NCBI GenBank assembly: GCA_028284625.1
Contig: JANQRH010000013.1
Location: 62,001 to 126,000, forward strand
Direction of reading: 5' to 3'
Length of the DNA: 64,000 bases
Origin: Afifellaceae bacterium
GTDB lineage: Bacteria; Pseudomonadota; Alphaproteobacteria; Rhizobiales; Afifellaceae
Both the position numbers and the translations under genes were made by a program. Positions 10,002 through 18,643 of this stretch are shown here, in pieces. The notes beneath the pieces are model-generated. The model did no database searches. It was not told where the DNA came from and was given only the letters and a program-made list of their open reading frames with translations. Numbering within the stretch: the first letter of the stretch is position 1; each line of letters begins with the position of its first letter.

Positions 10002-12146
10002 ATGCCGCTGGTCGTAATACTCGATGACCGCGAGACGAACCGGCACATCTATTCTCGATTGGCGGAATCCATCGAGTCGGGTGTGACGGTGAAGGCGTTC
10101 GCCGATCCGCTGACGGCGCTGAGCTGGCTTTCCGACAACACGCCCGACATCGTCATCACCGACTATAAGATGCCGCATCTCAACGGCTCGGAGTTCACGC
10201 AGCGCTTCCGCGAGCTGCCCGGCTGCGCCGATGTGCCGGTCGTTGTCATTACGGTCTATGACGAGCGCAGTTTCAGAATGGGCGCGCTGGAGGCCGGCGC
10301 CACCGACTTTCTGCACAGCCCGGTCGACCACAGCGAGTTCGTCACCCGCGCGCGCAATCTTCTGAAGCTGCGCAAACAGCAACAGCTCCTGCGCGTTCGC
10401 GCGCAGCGGCTTGAGCGCAAATTGCAGAAGAGCGAGCAGGCGCGCGAGGCCGCCTTGCGCGACAGCCACGAACGGCTGGCGCAGATCATCGACACCGTGC
10501 CGGCGATGGTCAGTGCTGCCGACCGCGACGGCCGCTGTGTCTTTTACAACGCCAGCCATGCTCAGGCGTATGGCATGGATCGCTCCGAAGGCGCCTGCGA
10601 CCAAGCCAGGAACGCAGCCGTCGATCGCAGCCGCAAGCTCGACCAGCTGGTGCTGGAAACCAAGAAGGCGCTGCCGAGCTTTGAGGAGGAGTTCGCCGGT
10701 CCTGAAGGCGACAAGCGCGTGCTCCTCACCACGAAGTCGCCGCTCCGCGATCTGAACGGCGAAATCGTCAGCGTGCTCACAACGTCTCTGGACATTACCG
10801 ACCGCAAACGCGCCGAGCGCCATCTTCTGCATCTGGCGCATCACGATTCGCTGACGGATCTCCCCAATCGCATGCTGCTTGCGCAGAAGCTCGGCATGGA
10901 GATGGAGTTCGCCCGCGCCGTTGAAGGGTGCTTTGCGCTGCACTTCATCGATCTCGACGATTTCAAGGGCATCAACGACGTGCTCGGTCACTCCGTCGGC
11001 GACCGGCTCTTGAGCGTGCTCGGCCAGGAGCTTCAGTCGGTGGTACGCGAGACCGATATCGTGGCGCGCCTGGGCGGCGACGAATTCGCCATCCTGCAGA
11101 CGCGCATCAACGGCGCCAGCGACGCCGCCGATCTCGCCCAGCGGATCGTTGAAGTCACGTCACGGCCCATCGATATCGACGGCAAGGAGATTCAGGCCAC
11201 CGCCAGCATCGGCATCACGCTGTTTCCCGCCGATGCCGACAGCGCCGACGAGCTTCTGAAGAATGCCGATCTGGCGATGTACGAAGCCAAGGCGGACGGC
11301 GGACGGAATTTTCGCTTCTACTCAAAAGAGATGCGTATCCACGCGCAGGATATCGGGCAGCTCGACGCCGATCTCCGGCGCGCCGTGGAGCATGAGCAGT
11401 TCCTCGTTCACTATCAGCCGCAGGTCGACACGAAGACCGGGCGCATCATCGGCGCGGAGGCGCTCGTCCGGTGGCGGCGCGACGGCGCGATCGTATTGCC
11501 AAGCAGTTTCCTGGCGCGCGCCGAAGCGAACGGCCTGATCATCCCCATCAACGAATGGGTCTTGCGTCAGGCCTGCAGTGACGCCCAGCGGTGGCGGCGC
11601 CTCGGCCTGCCGGCGGTGCGTATCGCGGTGAACATGTCGCCGGTGCAGTTTCGTCGACAGAACGTCGGCAAACTGGTCACCGACACATTGCAGGATACGG
11701 GCCTGGAGCCAGAACGGCTGGAGCTGGAGATCACAGAGAGCATCGTCATGGAGCACACCCATGCGCTCATCGGCGAGATGCGCTGGCTCCGCCGGCAGGG
11801 CGTCCAATTCTCCATCGACGATTTCGGCACCGGCTATTCCTCCTTCCGCTACATCAAGGCATTTCCCATCAGTCGCCTGAAGATCGACCAATCCTTCATC
11901 GCCAACATGCATCGCGACATGAGCGACGTGGCTATCGTCCAGTCGATCATCGGCCTGGCCAAGAACCTGAGCCTCGGCGTTCTTGCTGAAGGCGTGGAGA
12001 CGGAGGAGCAAAGAGCCTGGCTCGCCGAAGAAGGATGCAACGAGGCGCAGGGCTATCTCTTTAGTCCACCAGTTACGTCGGACGAGTTCGCCGAGCTCCT
12101 GCGGGCGCAAGAAGACGGGCAAGAGCAAATGGCGCGTTCGGCATGA
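10002..12146 (+). CDS. Response regulator with RpfG-like receiver, PAS, GGDEF and EAL domains
   Basis: REC: MPLVVILDDRETNRHIY..ADPLTALSWL..DIVITDYKMPHLNGSEF..VITVYDERSFRMGALEAGATDFL; PAS; RLGGDEFAIL; IIGAEALVRWRRD and DDFGTGYSS. Confidence 0.92.
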   Translation: MPLVVILDDRETNRHIYSRLAESIESGVTVKAFADPLTALSWLSDNTPDIVITDYKMPHLNGSEFTQRFRELPGCADVPVVVITVYDERSFRMGALEAGATDFLHSPVDHSEFVTRARNLLKLRKQQQLLRVRAQRLERKLQKSEQAREAALRDSHERLAQIIDTVPAMVSAADRDGRCVFYNASHAQAYGMDRSEGACDQARNAAVDRSRKLDQLVLETKKALPSFEEEFAGPEGDKRVLLTTKSPLRDLNGEIVSVLTTSLDITDRKRAERHLLHLAHHDSLTDLPNRMLLAQKLGMEMEFARAVEGCFALHFIDLDDFKGINDVLGHSVGDRLLSVLGQELQSVVRETDIVARLGGDEFAILQTRINGASDAADLAQRIVEVTSRPIDIDGKEIQATASIGITLFPADADSADELLKNADLAMYEAKADGGRNFRFYSKEMRIHAQDIGQLDADLRRAVEHEQFLVHYQPQVDTKTGRIIGAEALVRWRRDGAIVLPSSFLARAEANGLIIPINEWVLRQACSDAQRWRRLGLPAVRIAVNMSPVQFRRQNVGKLVTDTLQDTGLEPERLELEITESIVMEHTHALIGEMRWLRRQGVQFSIDDFGTGYSSFRYIKAFPISRLKIDQSFIANMHRDMSDVAIVQSIIGLAKNLSLGVLAEGVETEEQRAWLAEEGCNEAQGYLFSPPVTSDEFAELLRAQEDGQEQMARSA

Positions 12147-14809
12147 GCGACACGGCGACCAGCGGCATCACGCACGCACCGTTGAGCCTGCGCGGGGCCA
12201 TGCGCTTCGTGGCGAGCCGGTTCCGCGACCGGCCGGACACCGAACACCAGATGGTCATCAACCGGCTGGCGATCAGCACGCTGTTGATGATCTATCTCGC
12301 TATCTCCGGCCTTCTGCACACGCACGAAGTCGGCCAGGCGGTCATCGCCAATACCGTCTATGGCTGCATCTCGCTCGGCTTCTTCTTCCATCTCCTCGCC
12401 GTGCCCGGCACCTGCCATCCGCGCCGCATTGTCGGGATGTTTGTTGATATCGGCGCGCTGACCTACTGCCTGTCGGTCGGCGGCAGCACCACGGCCGTCC
12501 TCTTTCCGATCTACCTGTGGATCATCTTCGGCAACGGATTCCGGTTCGGCCTGAAATACATCTTCGCCGCCATGGGGCTGTCGCTCGTTGGCTTCGGCGC
12601 GCTTCTGATCGGTTCCGACTATTGGCGCAGCACCGGCCATCTTGGCGTCGGGCTGCTGTTCGGCCTCCTGGTGCTGCCGGCCTATGCCTCCACTTTGATC
12701 CGCAGCCTCAACATGGCGCGCCAGCAGGCTGAGGAGGCGAGCAAGGCCAAGACCCAGTTTCTGGCCAGCGTCAGCCATGAGCTGCGCACGCCGCTGAACG
12801 CGGTGATCGGCATGAGCGACCTGCTTCAGGATTCAAAGCTCAATGCGGAGCAGGGCGACATGGTCGGGACGATTTCCGGCTCTGCGCGGTCGCTGTTGTC
12901 GCTGATTGAGGGCATCCTGGACTTCTCGCGTATTGAAGCCGGGCGCATGCCGATCGAGAAGATCGACTTCGACCTGCATCAGACGCTGACGGCGGTGCGC
13001 AACATGGTGGCGCCGCAGGCGCGCGCAAAAGACCTACGTCTCGGCCTCCACGTGTCTCCGCGAACGCCTCATCTTCTGCGCGGTGACGGCCGGCACTTGC
13101 AGGAGATCCTCATCAACCTTGTCAGCAACGCGGTGAAGTTCACCGGTAGCGGACAGGTTGTCATCAGCGCCGATCTCGTCTCCGTCGAGGAGGGTGAAGC
13201 GCGCATCCGCTTTGAGGTGAGCGATACCGGTATCGGCATTTCGCCGGAGGCAACCGGCCGCATCTTTGAGCGCTTCACGCAGGCCGACGAGACCATCCTC
13301 AACAGGTTCGGCGGGACGGGCCTTGGCCTGGCGATCTGCCGGCAGCTTGCCGAGGCGCTCGGCGGCTCCATCGGCGTCGATAGCGTCGAGGGCGAGGGCA
13401 GCACCTTCTGGCTGGAGTTGGGCTTTGAGCCGCGCGCCGATGAAGCGCCGCCGCGTCTCGACGACCTCTCCGTCGTTCTTCTGACCAAGAACCCCGCAAC
13501 CATTGCAGCCGCCGGCACAGCCTTCGCCGATAGCGGCGCACAGGTTGCCGTTGCCGCCGATACGAACGAAGCGGCCGCACGCTCTGAGCATCATGCCTCC
13601 CACCGCGTGCTGCTTCTGGCGGATGAGGCCATCGACGGCATCGACGCCCTTGCCGCCGAGCTGACGCGGGAAGCAGGCAGCAAAGTATCGGCTGCACTCA
13701 TCTCAGACGCAGACCAGACCGCGTTGTCCAAGGACCGAGCGGCAATCTACTGCGCCGCGCTGCCGCATGAATTTGATCAGACCGCCGCGCTGGCGACCGC
13801 CAACCTCGCCATGGGCCGTGCGCTTGGCGCCGGAACGTTGGGCAGCGCCGTCGAAGCGAGCCGTGGCCGCGCTTTGTCGATCCTTGTGGCGGAGGACAAC
13901 GGGGTCAATCAGAAGGTCATCACCAAGATTCTGGAGCGCGCCGGCCACGAGGTGACGATCGTTGAGGATGGCGAGAAAGCTGTCGACCTGATGCTGGCTG
14001 AGCCGTTCGACATCGTACTGATGGACATCAACATGCCGGTGATGAACGGCATTGAGGCGACCAAGCTCTATCGCTTCGCGGCACTTGGCCGGGAGCATAT
14101 GCCGATCGTTGCGCTGACGGCAGACGCAACGCAAGAAGGACGCGACCGCTGTATCGCCGCCGGCATGGATGGCTGCGCCACCAAGCCGATCGATGCCGCC
14201 GAGCTCTTCGGCATCATCGACAACCTGGTGGATCGCACGGTCAAGGAAGGCGAGGGGGTCGCGGCCGTTGCCATCCCCGATGGCGACGAAATTGTTGCCG
14301 ACATCGCTTCCCATCCGCGCTTCAAGTCAGAGGCGCGCGCCATCGACATGACGACGATCGAACAACTGCGCAGCCTCGGCGGCGACGACTTCGTCGCCGA
14401 CCTTGCCGAGGTCTATGTGAAGGAAGGCGAGCGCATCCTGGAGGAGCTCCGCGGCAGCGTCAGCGACGGTGACCACGAGCTTTTCCGAGATCGGCTTCAC
14501 GCGCTTCGGAGCGGCGCTGCCAATATCGGGGCGCTCCCGCTCTATCAGATGTGCCTGGCGCTTCGCGGCATGACGGCCGACGCGTTCACCGAAGAGGGCC
14601 GTCAAAAAACCGAGGAGATCGGCAACGAGTTTGCGCGTTCGCGCCGTGAGCTCGACGAGGACGTCGCTTCGCGATCGGCATCACGCAAAGACGATGCGGA
14701 CAATAAGCCTCCCGAAAGCGGCCGTGCAGCCGCCGGCGACGCCGCCTCTATACGGCCGCTGCGAGCTGCTGCCGCCGGCCGTTCCAGCGTCGATTCTGCG
14801 CGATCGTAA
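12143..14809 (+). CDS. rpfC: RpfC-like hybrid sensor histidine kinase (TM - HisKA - HATPase - REC - HPt)
   Basis: Multi-TM N-terminus with RRIVGMFVD..PIYLWIIFGNGFRFGLKYI; H-box SVSHELRTPLNAVIG; REC VAEDNGVNQ..VLMDINMPVMNG; HPt RLHALRSGAANIG; ATGA overlap with the upstream regulator. Confidence 0.88.
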   Translation: MSDTATSGITHAPLSLRGAMRFVASRFRDRPDTEHQMVINRLAISTLLMIYLAISGLLHTHEVGQAVIANTVYGCISLGFFFHLLAVPGTCHPRRIVGMFVDIGALTYCLSVGGSTTAVLFPIYLWIIFGNGFRFGLKYIFAAMGLSLVGFGALLIGSDYWRSTGHLGVGLLFGLLVLPAYASTLIRSLNMARQQAEEASKAKTQFLASVSHELRTPLNAVIGMSDLLQDSKLNAEQGDMVGTISGSARSLLSLIEGILDFSRIEAGRMPIEKIDFDLHQTLTAVRNMVAPQARAKDLRLGLHVSPRTPHLLRGDGRHLQEILINLVSNAVKFTGSGQVVISADLVSVEEGEARIRFEVSDTGIGISPEATGRIFERFTQADETILNRFGGTGLGLAICRQLAEALGGSIGVDSVEGEGSTFWLELGFEPRADEAPPRLDDLSVVLLTKNPATIAAAGTAFADSGAQVAVAADTNEAAARSEHHASHRVLLLADEAIDGIDALAAELTREAGSKVSAALISDADQTALSKDRAAIYCAALPHEFDQTAALATANLAMGRALGAGTLGSAVEASRGRALSILVAEDNGVNQKVITKILERAGHEVTIVEDGEKAVDLMLAEPFDIVLMDINMPVMNGIEATKLYRFAALGREHMPIVALTADATQEGRDRCIAAGMDGCATKPIDAAELFGIIDNLVDRTVKEGEGVAAVAIPDGDEIVADIASHPRFKSEARAIDMTTIEQLRSLGGDDFVADLAEVYVKEGERILEELRGSVSDGDHELFRDRLHALRSGAANIGALPLYQMCLALRGMTADAFTEEGRQKTEEIGNEFARSRRELDEDVASRSASRKDDADNKPPESGRAAAGDAASIRPLRAAAAGRSSVDSARS

Positions 14810-15692
14810 GCCGTTCCATTCTGCGCAGGTCGTTTTCTGAGAGCGCCAGCGCCGCCTCGACCCAAATCTGCGAAATCTCGCGCAGCTCGTCATAGGAGAC
14901 CGGCGCGACGCAGCGCCCGGCGCGGAAGATGCCGCTTTGTGCGTTGTGGCGCTTGCCGTTCTTCTCGATGAACTCCCGCACCGCCTGCTCGCCCATATTC
15001 GGCTCCGCGAGCATATGCACGATGCCGAGCTCATGCAGCTCCTCGGCCGTGTAGATACGGCCGCTCAGGACCATCTTCTCTGCTTGTGCGGCGCCGAGCC
15101 GGCGCGCCAGGAAGCTGTAGGCTCCCATGCCCGGGAAGAGATTGAACAACACCTCCGGCAGGCCGAAGCGGGCGCCGCGCTCCGCCACGATCATGTCGCA
15201 TGACAGCGCCGCCTCGAAGCCGCCGCCGAGCGCGTCGCCCTGCACAAGCGCGATCGTGACGACGGGCAGGTTGAAGCTGACTGCGTTGTTGTAGAGCACG
15301 TCGATGCAGCTGCGCGCATAATGCGTCAGAGCCGCGCCGTCGCGGTCGCGGATCCTGTCGGCAAAGACGGTGAGGTCGCCACCGAGACTGAAGATGCCCG
15401 GGAGCTCCGACCCCAGCACATAATAGCGAAGCGGCGTGTCGGCGTTGGCGGCCATGCGAACAAGGCTGCGCTGCATGTCGGCCAAATCGGCGAGCAGATC
15501 CGGCGTGAAGCTCGGTCGCTCATGTGGCTGCATGCGGCACCAATAGACGCCATGCCGCGCCTCATATGCCACGTTGAGATTTTCGAATGAGGGTGTGTCC
15601 GCCTCCGGCCACCGAACCGCCGCCCCACGTGCCGACCCAAACAGGGGGGTGGCGAAGTCCACAGGGTGGACCGCCTTCGCAACGCTACTCAT
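14748..15692 (-). CDS. rpfF: RpfF-like DSF synthase (crotonase family)
   Basis: SLGGDLTVFADRIR, IALVQGDALGGGFEAALSCDMIVAERGARFGLPEVLFNLFPGMGAYSFLARRLGA, C-terminal ISQIWVEAALALSENDLRRMERLTIAQNRR closely match Xanthomonas RpfF as I remember it; convergent with and overlapping the rpfC 3' end. Confidence 0.9.
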   Translation of the reverse strand: MSSVAKAVHPVDFATPLFGSARGAAVRWPEADTPSFENLNVAYEARHGVYWCRMQPHERPSFTPDLLADLADMQRSLVRMAANADTPLRYYVLGSELPGIFSLGGDLTVFADRIRDRDGAALTHYARSCIDVLYNNAVSFNLPVVTIALVQGDALGGGFEAALSCDMIVAERGARFGLPEVLFNLFPGMGAYSFLARRLGAAQAEKMVLSGRIYTAEELHELGIVHMLAEPNMGEQAVREFIEKNGKRHNAQSGIFRAGRCVAPVSYDELREISQIWVEAALALSENDLRRMERLTIAQNRRWNGRRQQLAAAV

Positions 15693-16045
15693 TGCGCTTA
15701 CTCCGCCGCTTCAGGCATGGCGGCCTCTGCCACGCCTCCGCGTTGATTAAGGGATCATTTACCACGTCTAGTCACCACAATTTGACCGGCTTGGTTAACG
15801 CCAAGCCGACCGGCGGCGCCTCACCAAAGGCCTGTCGACCGCGACGGCGGTGGCACCGGAGCTGGTAGAAGCCGGCGTTCTGACGGGCACGCAGCGTCTT
15901 TCTCATGCTTGAGATGCTGCATCGCGATGCGCCGGCGCGCAATCCTAAATGTTAGTGAACACAATCTTAAATTGCGAAGCGTAACGCCGCTATCCAAAGT
16001 TCTCGAACATGATCGGCAGCGCGGATAAGGGCTTCCGTCGCCGGC

Positions 16046-17614
16046 TCACAATCCAACCGCACAGCCGTCTCTGCGGCTTTCGCTCGCTGCGATGTAGCCG
16101 CTGCCGTGTCTAAGAATGATCTGAGCGGCGCCCAAATCAAGGGGCGAAATCGCCGCCAGCCTGTGACCTCGTGCCGCGAGCCCGTCGCGGGCCGCCACCG
16201 GCATGGAATCCTCCATATGCACATCGCCGTCGCCATAGCGCCAGCGTGGCGCGTCAATCGCCGTTTGCGGGTTCTGCCCTGAAACCAGCATACGGCTTGC
16301 GACTTGCAGATGCCCCTGCGGCTGCATCGACCCACCCATCACACCGAAGGCGGCGACCGGCGCATCGTCTTTTGTGATGAAACCGGGAATGATGGTGTTG
16401 AAGGGACGCTTCTTCGGCCCCACGCGATTGGGATGGCCGGGTGTCGTGACAAAGCACGCACCGCGATTGTTGAGGGCGATGCCCGTGCCGGGCACCACAA
16501 TTCCGCAGCCGAAGCCGCCGTAATTCGACTGGATGAACGACACCATCATGCCGTCCGCATCCGCCGCCGCGAGATAGATGGTTGAGCTGGTGGCAAGCGG
16601 TTCCATCGTCGGCGTGCTGGCGCTGTCGCCGCGCACGGAGCGCGCGAGATCATCGAGCCGCGCCGGGTCGAGGAGGTCGTCGGGCGTGACCTCCATGTAG
16701 TCCGGATCGGCGACATGCGTTTCGGCGTCGCGCGCGCCGAGCTTGAGTGCCTCAATCTGCAAATGCAGCATCTCTGGACTGTCGGGCGGCAACCCGGCAA
16801 TGTCGCAGCGCTCAAGGATACCAAGCGCAATCAGTGCCGCGATGCCCTGGCCATTGGGCGGCGTCTCGCGAATGCGGTGGCCAGCGAAATCGACATGGAT
16901 CGGCGTCACCCAGTCGCTTTGATGCGCCGCCAGGTCCTCCGCTGTCAGCAGCCCGCCATCCGCCGCCGACGCCTTCACCAAAGCATCGCCGAGGGCGCCG
17001 TGATAAAGGCTCTCGCCGCGCGTCTCGGCGATCTCCGCCAACGTCTCTGCTTGGTGGGGCGGACGGAAATGCTCTCCCGCTTGCGGCGCGCGCCCGTGCG
17101 GCAGGAACGTCTCGGCGAATCCTGTCTGCCGCTCAAGCCGCGACACCTGCTTCTCCCAAATCTGCGCAATGACGGGCGACACGAGAAAGCCGTCGCTGGC
17201 ATAGCGGATCGCCGGCTCAAACAATGCATCGAAGGGGAGGGCACCGTAGCGCTCGCTGAGCGTCACCCAGGCGGATACGGCGCCGGGGATTGTCGCGGCG
17301 TTCCAGCCTTCTTCGGGCATTTCGGGGCCGGCGAAGCGATCCGGCGTCCATCCGGCGGGCGAGCGTCCCGAGCCGTTCAGCGCGACGAGCGCTTCGCCGT
17401 CCCAGATGATGGCGAAGGCGTCGCTGCCAAGGCCGTTATTGACCGGCTCGACAATGGTGAGTGCAATCGCCGTCGCCAGCGCTGCGTCCACGGCGTTGCC
17501 GCCGCGATGGAGCATGGCGAGCCCGGCTTGCGCGGCAAGCGGCTGAGTCGTGGCTACGCAATTGCGCGCCAGAACCGGCATACGAAACGACGGGTAGGGG
17601 AACGCCCAGTCCAT
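16046..17614 (-). CDS. Gamma-glutamyltransferase family protein (YwrD/HpxW-like subgroup)
   Basis: HRGGNAVDAALATAIALTIVEPVNNGLGSDAFAI; catalytic-Thr region SSTIYLAAADADGMMVSFIQSNYGGFGCGIVVPGTGIALNNRG. Confidence 0.9.
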   Translation of the reverse strand: MDWAFPYPSFRMPVLARNCVATTQPLAAQAGLAMLHRGGNAVDAALATAIALTIVEPVNNGLGSDAFAIIWDGEALVALNGSGRSPAGWTPDRFAGPEMPEEGWNAATIPGAVSAWVTLSERYGALPFDALFEPAIRYASDGFLVSPVIAQIWEKQVSRLERQTGFAETFLPHGRAPQAGEHFRPPHQAETLAEIAETRGESLYHGALGDALVKASAADGGLLTAEDLAAHQSDWVTPIHVDFAGHRIRETPPNGQGIAALIALGILERCDIAGLPPDSPEMLHLQIEALKLGARDAETHVADPDYMEVTPDDLLDPARLDDLARSVRGDSASTPTMEPLATSSTIYLAAADADGMMVSFIQSNYGGFGCGIVVPGTGIALNNRGACFVTTPGHPNRVGPKKRPFNTIIPGFITKDDAPVAAFGVMGGSMQPQGHLQVASRMLVSGQNPQTAIDAPRWRYGDGDVHMEDSMPVAARDGLAARGHRLAAISPLDLGAAQIILRHGSGYIAASESRRDGCAVGL

Positions 17615-17756
17615 TTTGTCTCCGTGGGGTCAGCCGCGGGCCCGCCCATCTCATTAGGGCAAAGCCTCCGCGGGGCCAACGTTGCACCATGGCCGCGACC
17701 GCCCGCCCCTGATAAGAGACCGCCGATTGGTCGACGGCGCGGGTGAATCCTAGACG

Positions 17757-18629
17757 ATGTCGGAGCCACTTTTACTCGGCGTGGATGGCGGCGGCACGGA
17801 GTGCCGCGCGCGTCTTTGCGATCGCGCCGGCAATGTGCTCGGCAACGGCCTCGGCGGCCCGGCGAACGCGCGGCTTGGCTCAGCGTTTGTGATGGGCTCC
17901 ATCCTGACGGCAAGCCGGCAGGCCGCTGCGGCCGCCGGGCTCGCTGAGGCCGATCTGAAGCGGGCGCATGCAGGCTTCGGGCTCGCAGGCGCCAACCTGC
18001 CGAGCGCCTGTGACGCGCTTCTGGCCGAGCCGCATCCCTTCGCCTCCGTTCACATTGAGACCGATGCCTACGTCGCCTGGCTCGGCGCGTTTGAAGGCGA
18101 GGATGGCGCCATCCTGATCATGGGGACGGGCTCTTGCGGCCTTGCCGTTGTCGGCGGCCAGAAATTTGACGTCGGCGGGTGGGGCGCGGAGGTCTCAGAC
18201 GAGGCAAGCGGCCAGTGGATCGGTCGCGAAGCCGTCCGCCGCTCGCTCTGGGCCTATGACGGACGCGCTGCCCCTTCGCCGCTATCCGATGAGGTGCTGG
18301 CGCGTCTCGGCGGCAGCGGCGAGACGGTGGTCGCGTTCGCCACCACGGCACGACCGGCCGACTTTGCCGCTTTGGTGCCGCTTGTGATGGAACACGCTGA
18401 GGCGGGCGAACCGCTGGCCGTGGCGCTGATGAATCAGGCGGCGGCCGATGCGGTGTGGTTCATCGAGCGGCTCCTGGAAGTCGGCGCGCCTGCCGTGGCC
18501 CTGATTGGCGGTCTGTCCGGACCGCTATCGGCCTGGCTGCCAGAGCGCATTCGCCCGCATCTCGTCGTCCCGCGCCACGATGCGACTCACGGCGGCGTTC
18601 TATTGGCGCGGCGGGGATTGGCGGACTGA
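17757..18629 (+). CDS. BadF/BadG/BcrA/BcrD ATPase family; N-acetylglucosamine kinase-like
   Basis: LLGVDGGGTECRARL phosphate-1 motif; GTGSCGLAV; GGWGAEVSDEASGQWIGREAVRRSLWAYDGR. Confidence 0.85.
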   Translation: MSEPLLLGVDGGGTECRARLCDRAGNVLGNGLGGPANARLGSAFVMGSILTASRQAAAAAGLAEADLKRAHAGFGLAGANLPSACDALLAEPHPFASVHIETDAYVAWLGAFEGEDGAILIMGTGSCGLAVVGGQKFDVGGWGAEVSDEASGQWIGREAVRRSLWAYDGRAAPSPLSDEVLARLGGSGETVVAFATTARPADFAALVPLVMEHAEAGEPLAVALMNQAAADAVWFIERLLEVGAPAVALIGGLSGPLSAWLPERIRPHLVVPRHDATHGGVLLARRGLAD

Positions 18630-18643
18630 TCGGCGCGGCCGAT

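Noticed and set aside
12053-12778. 241-aa minus-strand ORF across the regulator/kinase junction
   Set aside because: Antisense to two domain-supported genes; no recognisable family
15587-15868. 93-aa plus-strand ORF overlapping the rpfF-like 5' end
   Set aside because: No motif, biased composition; overlaps the start region of a well-supported gene
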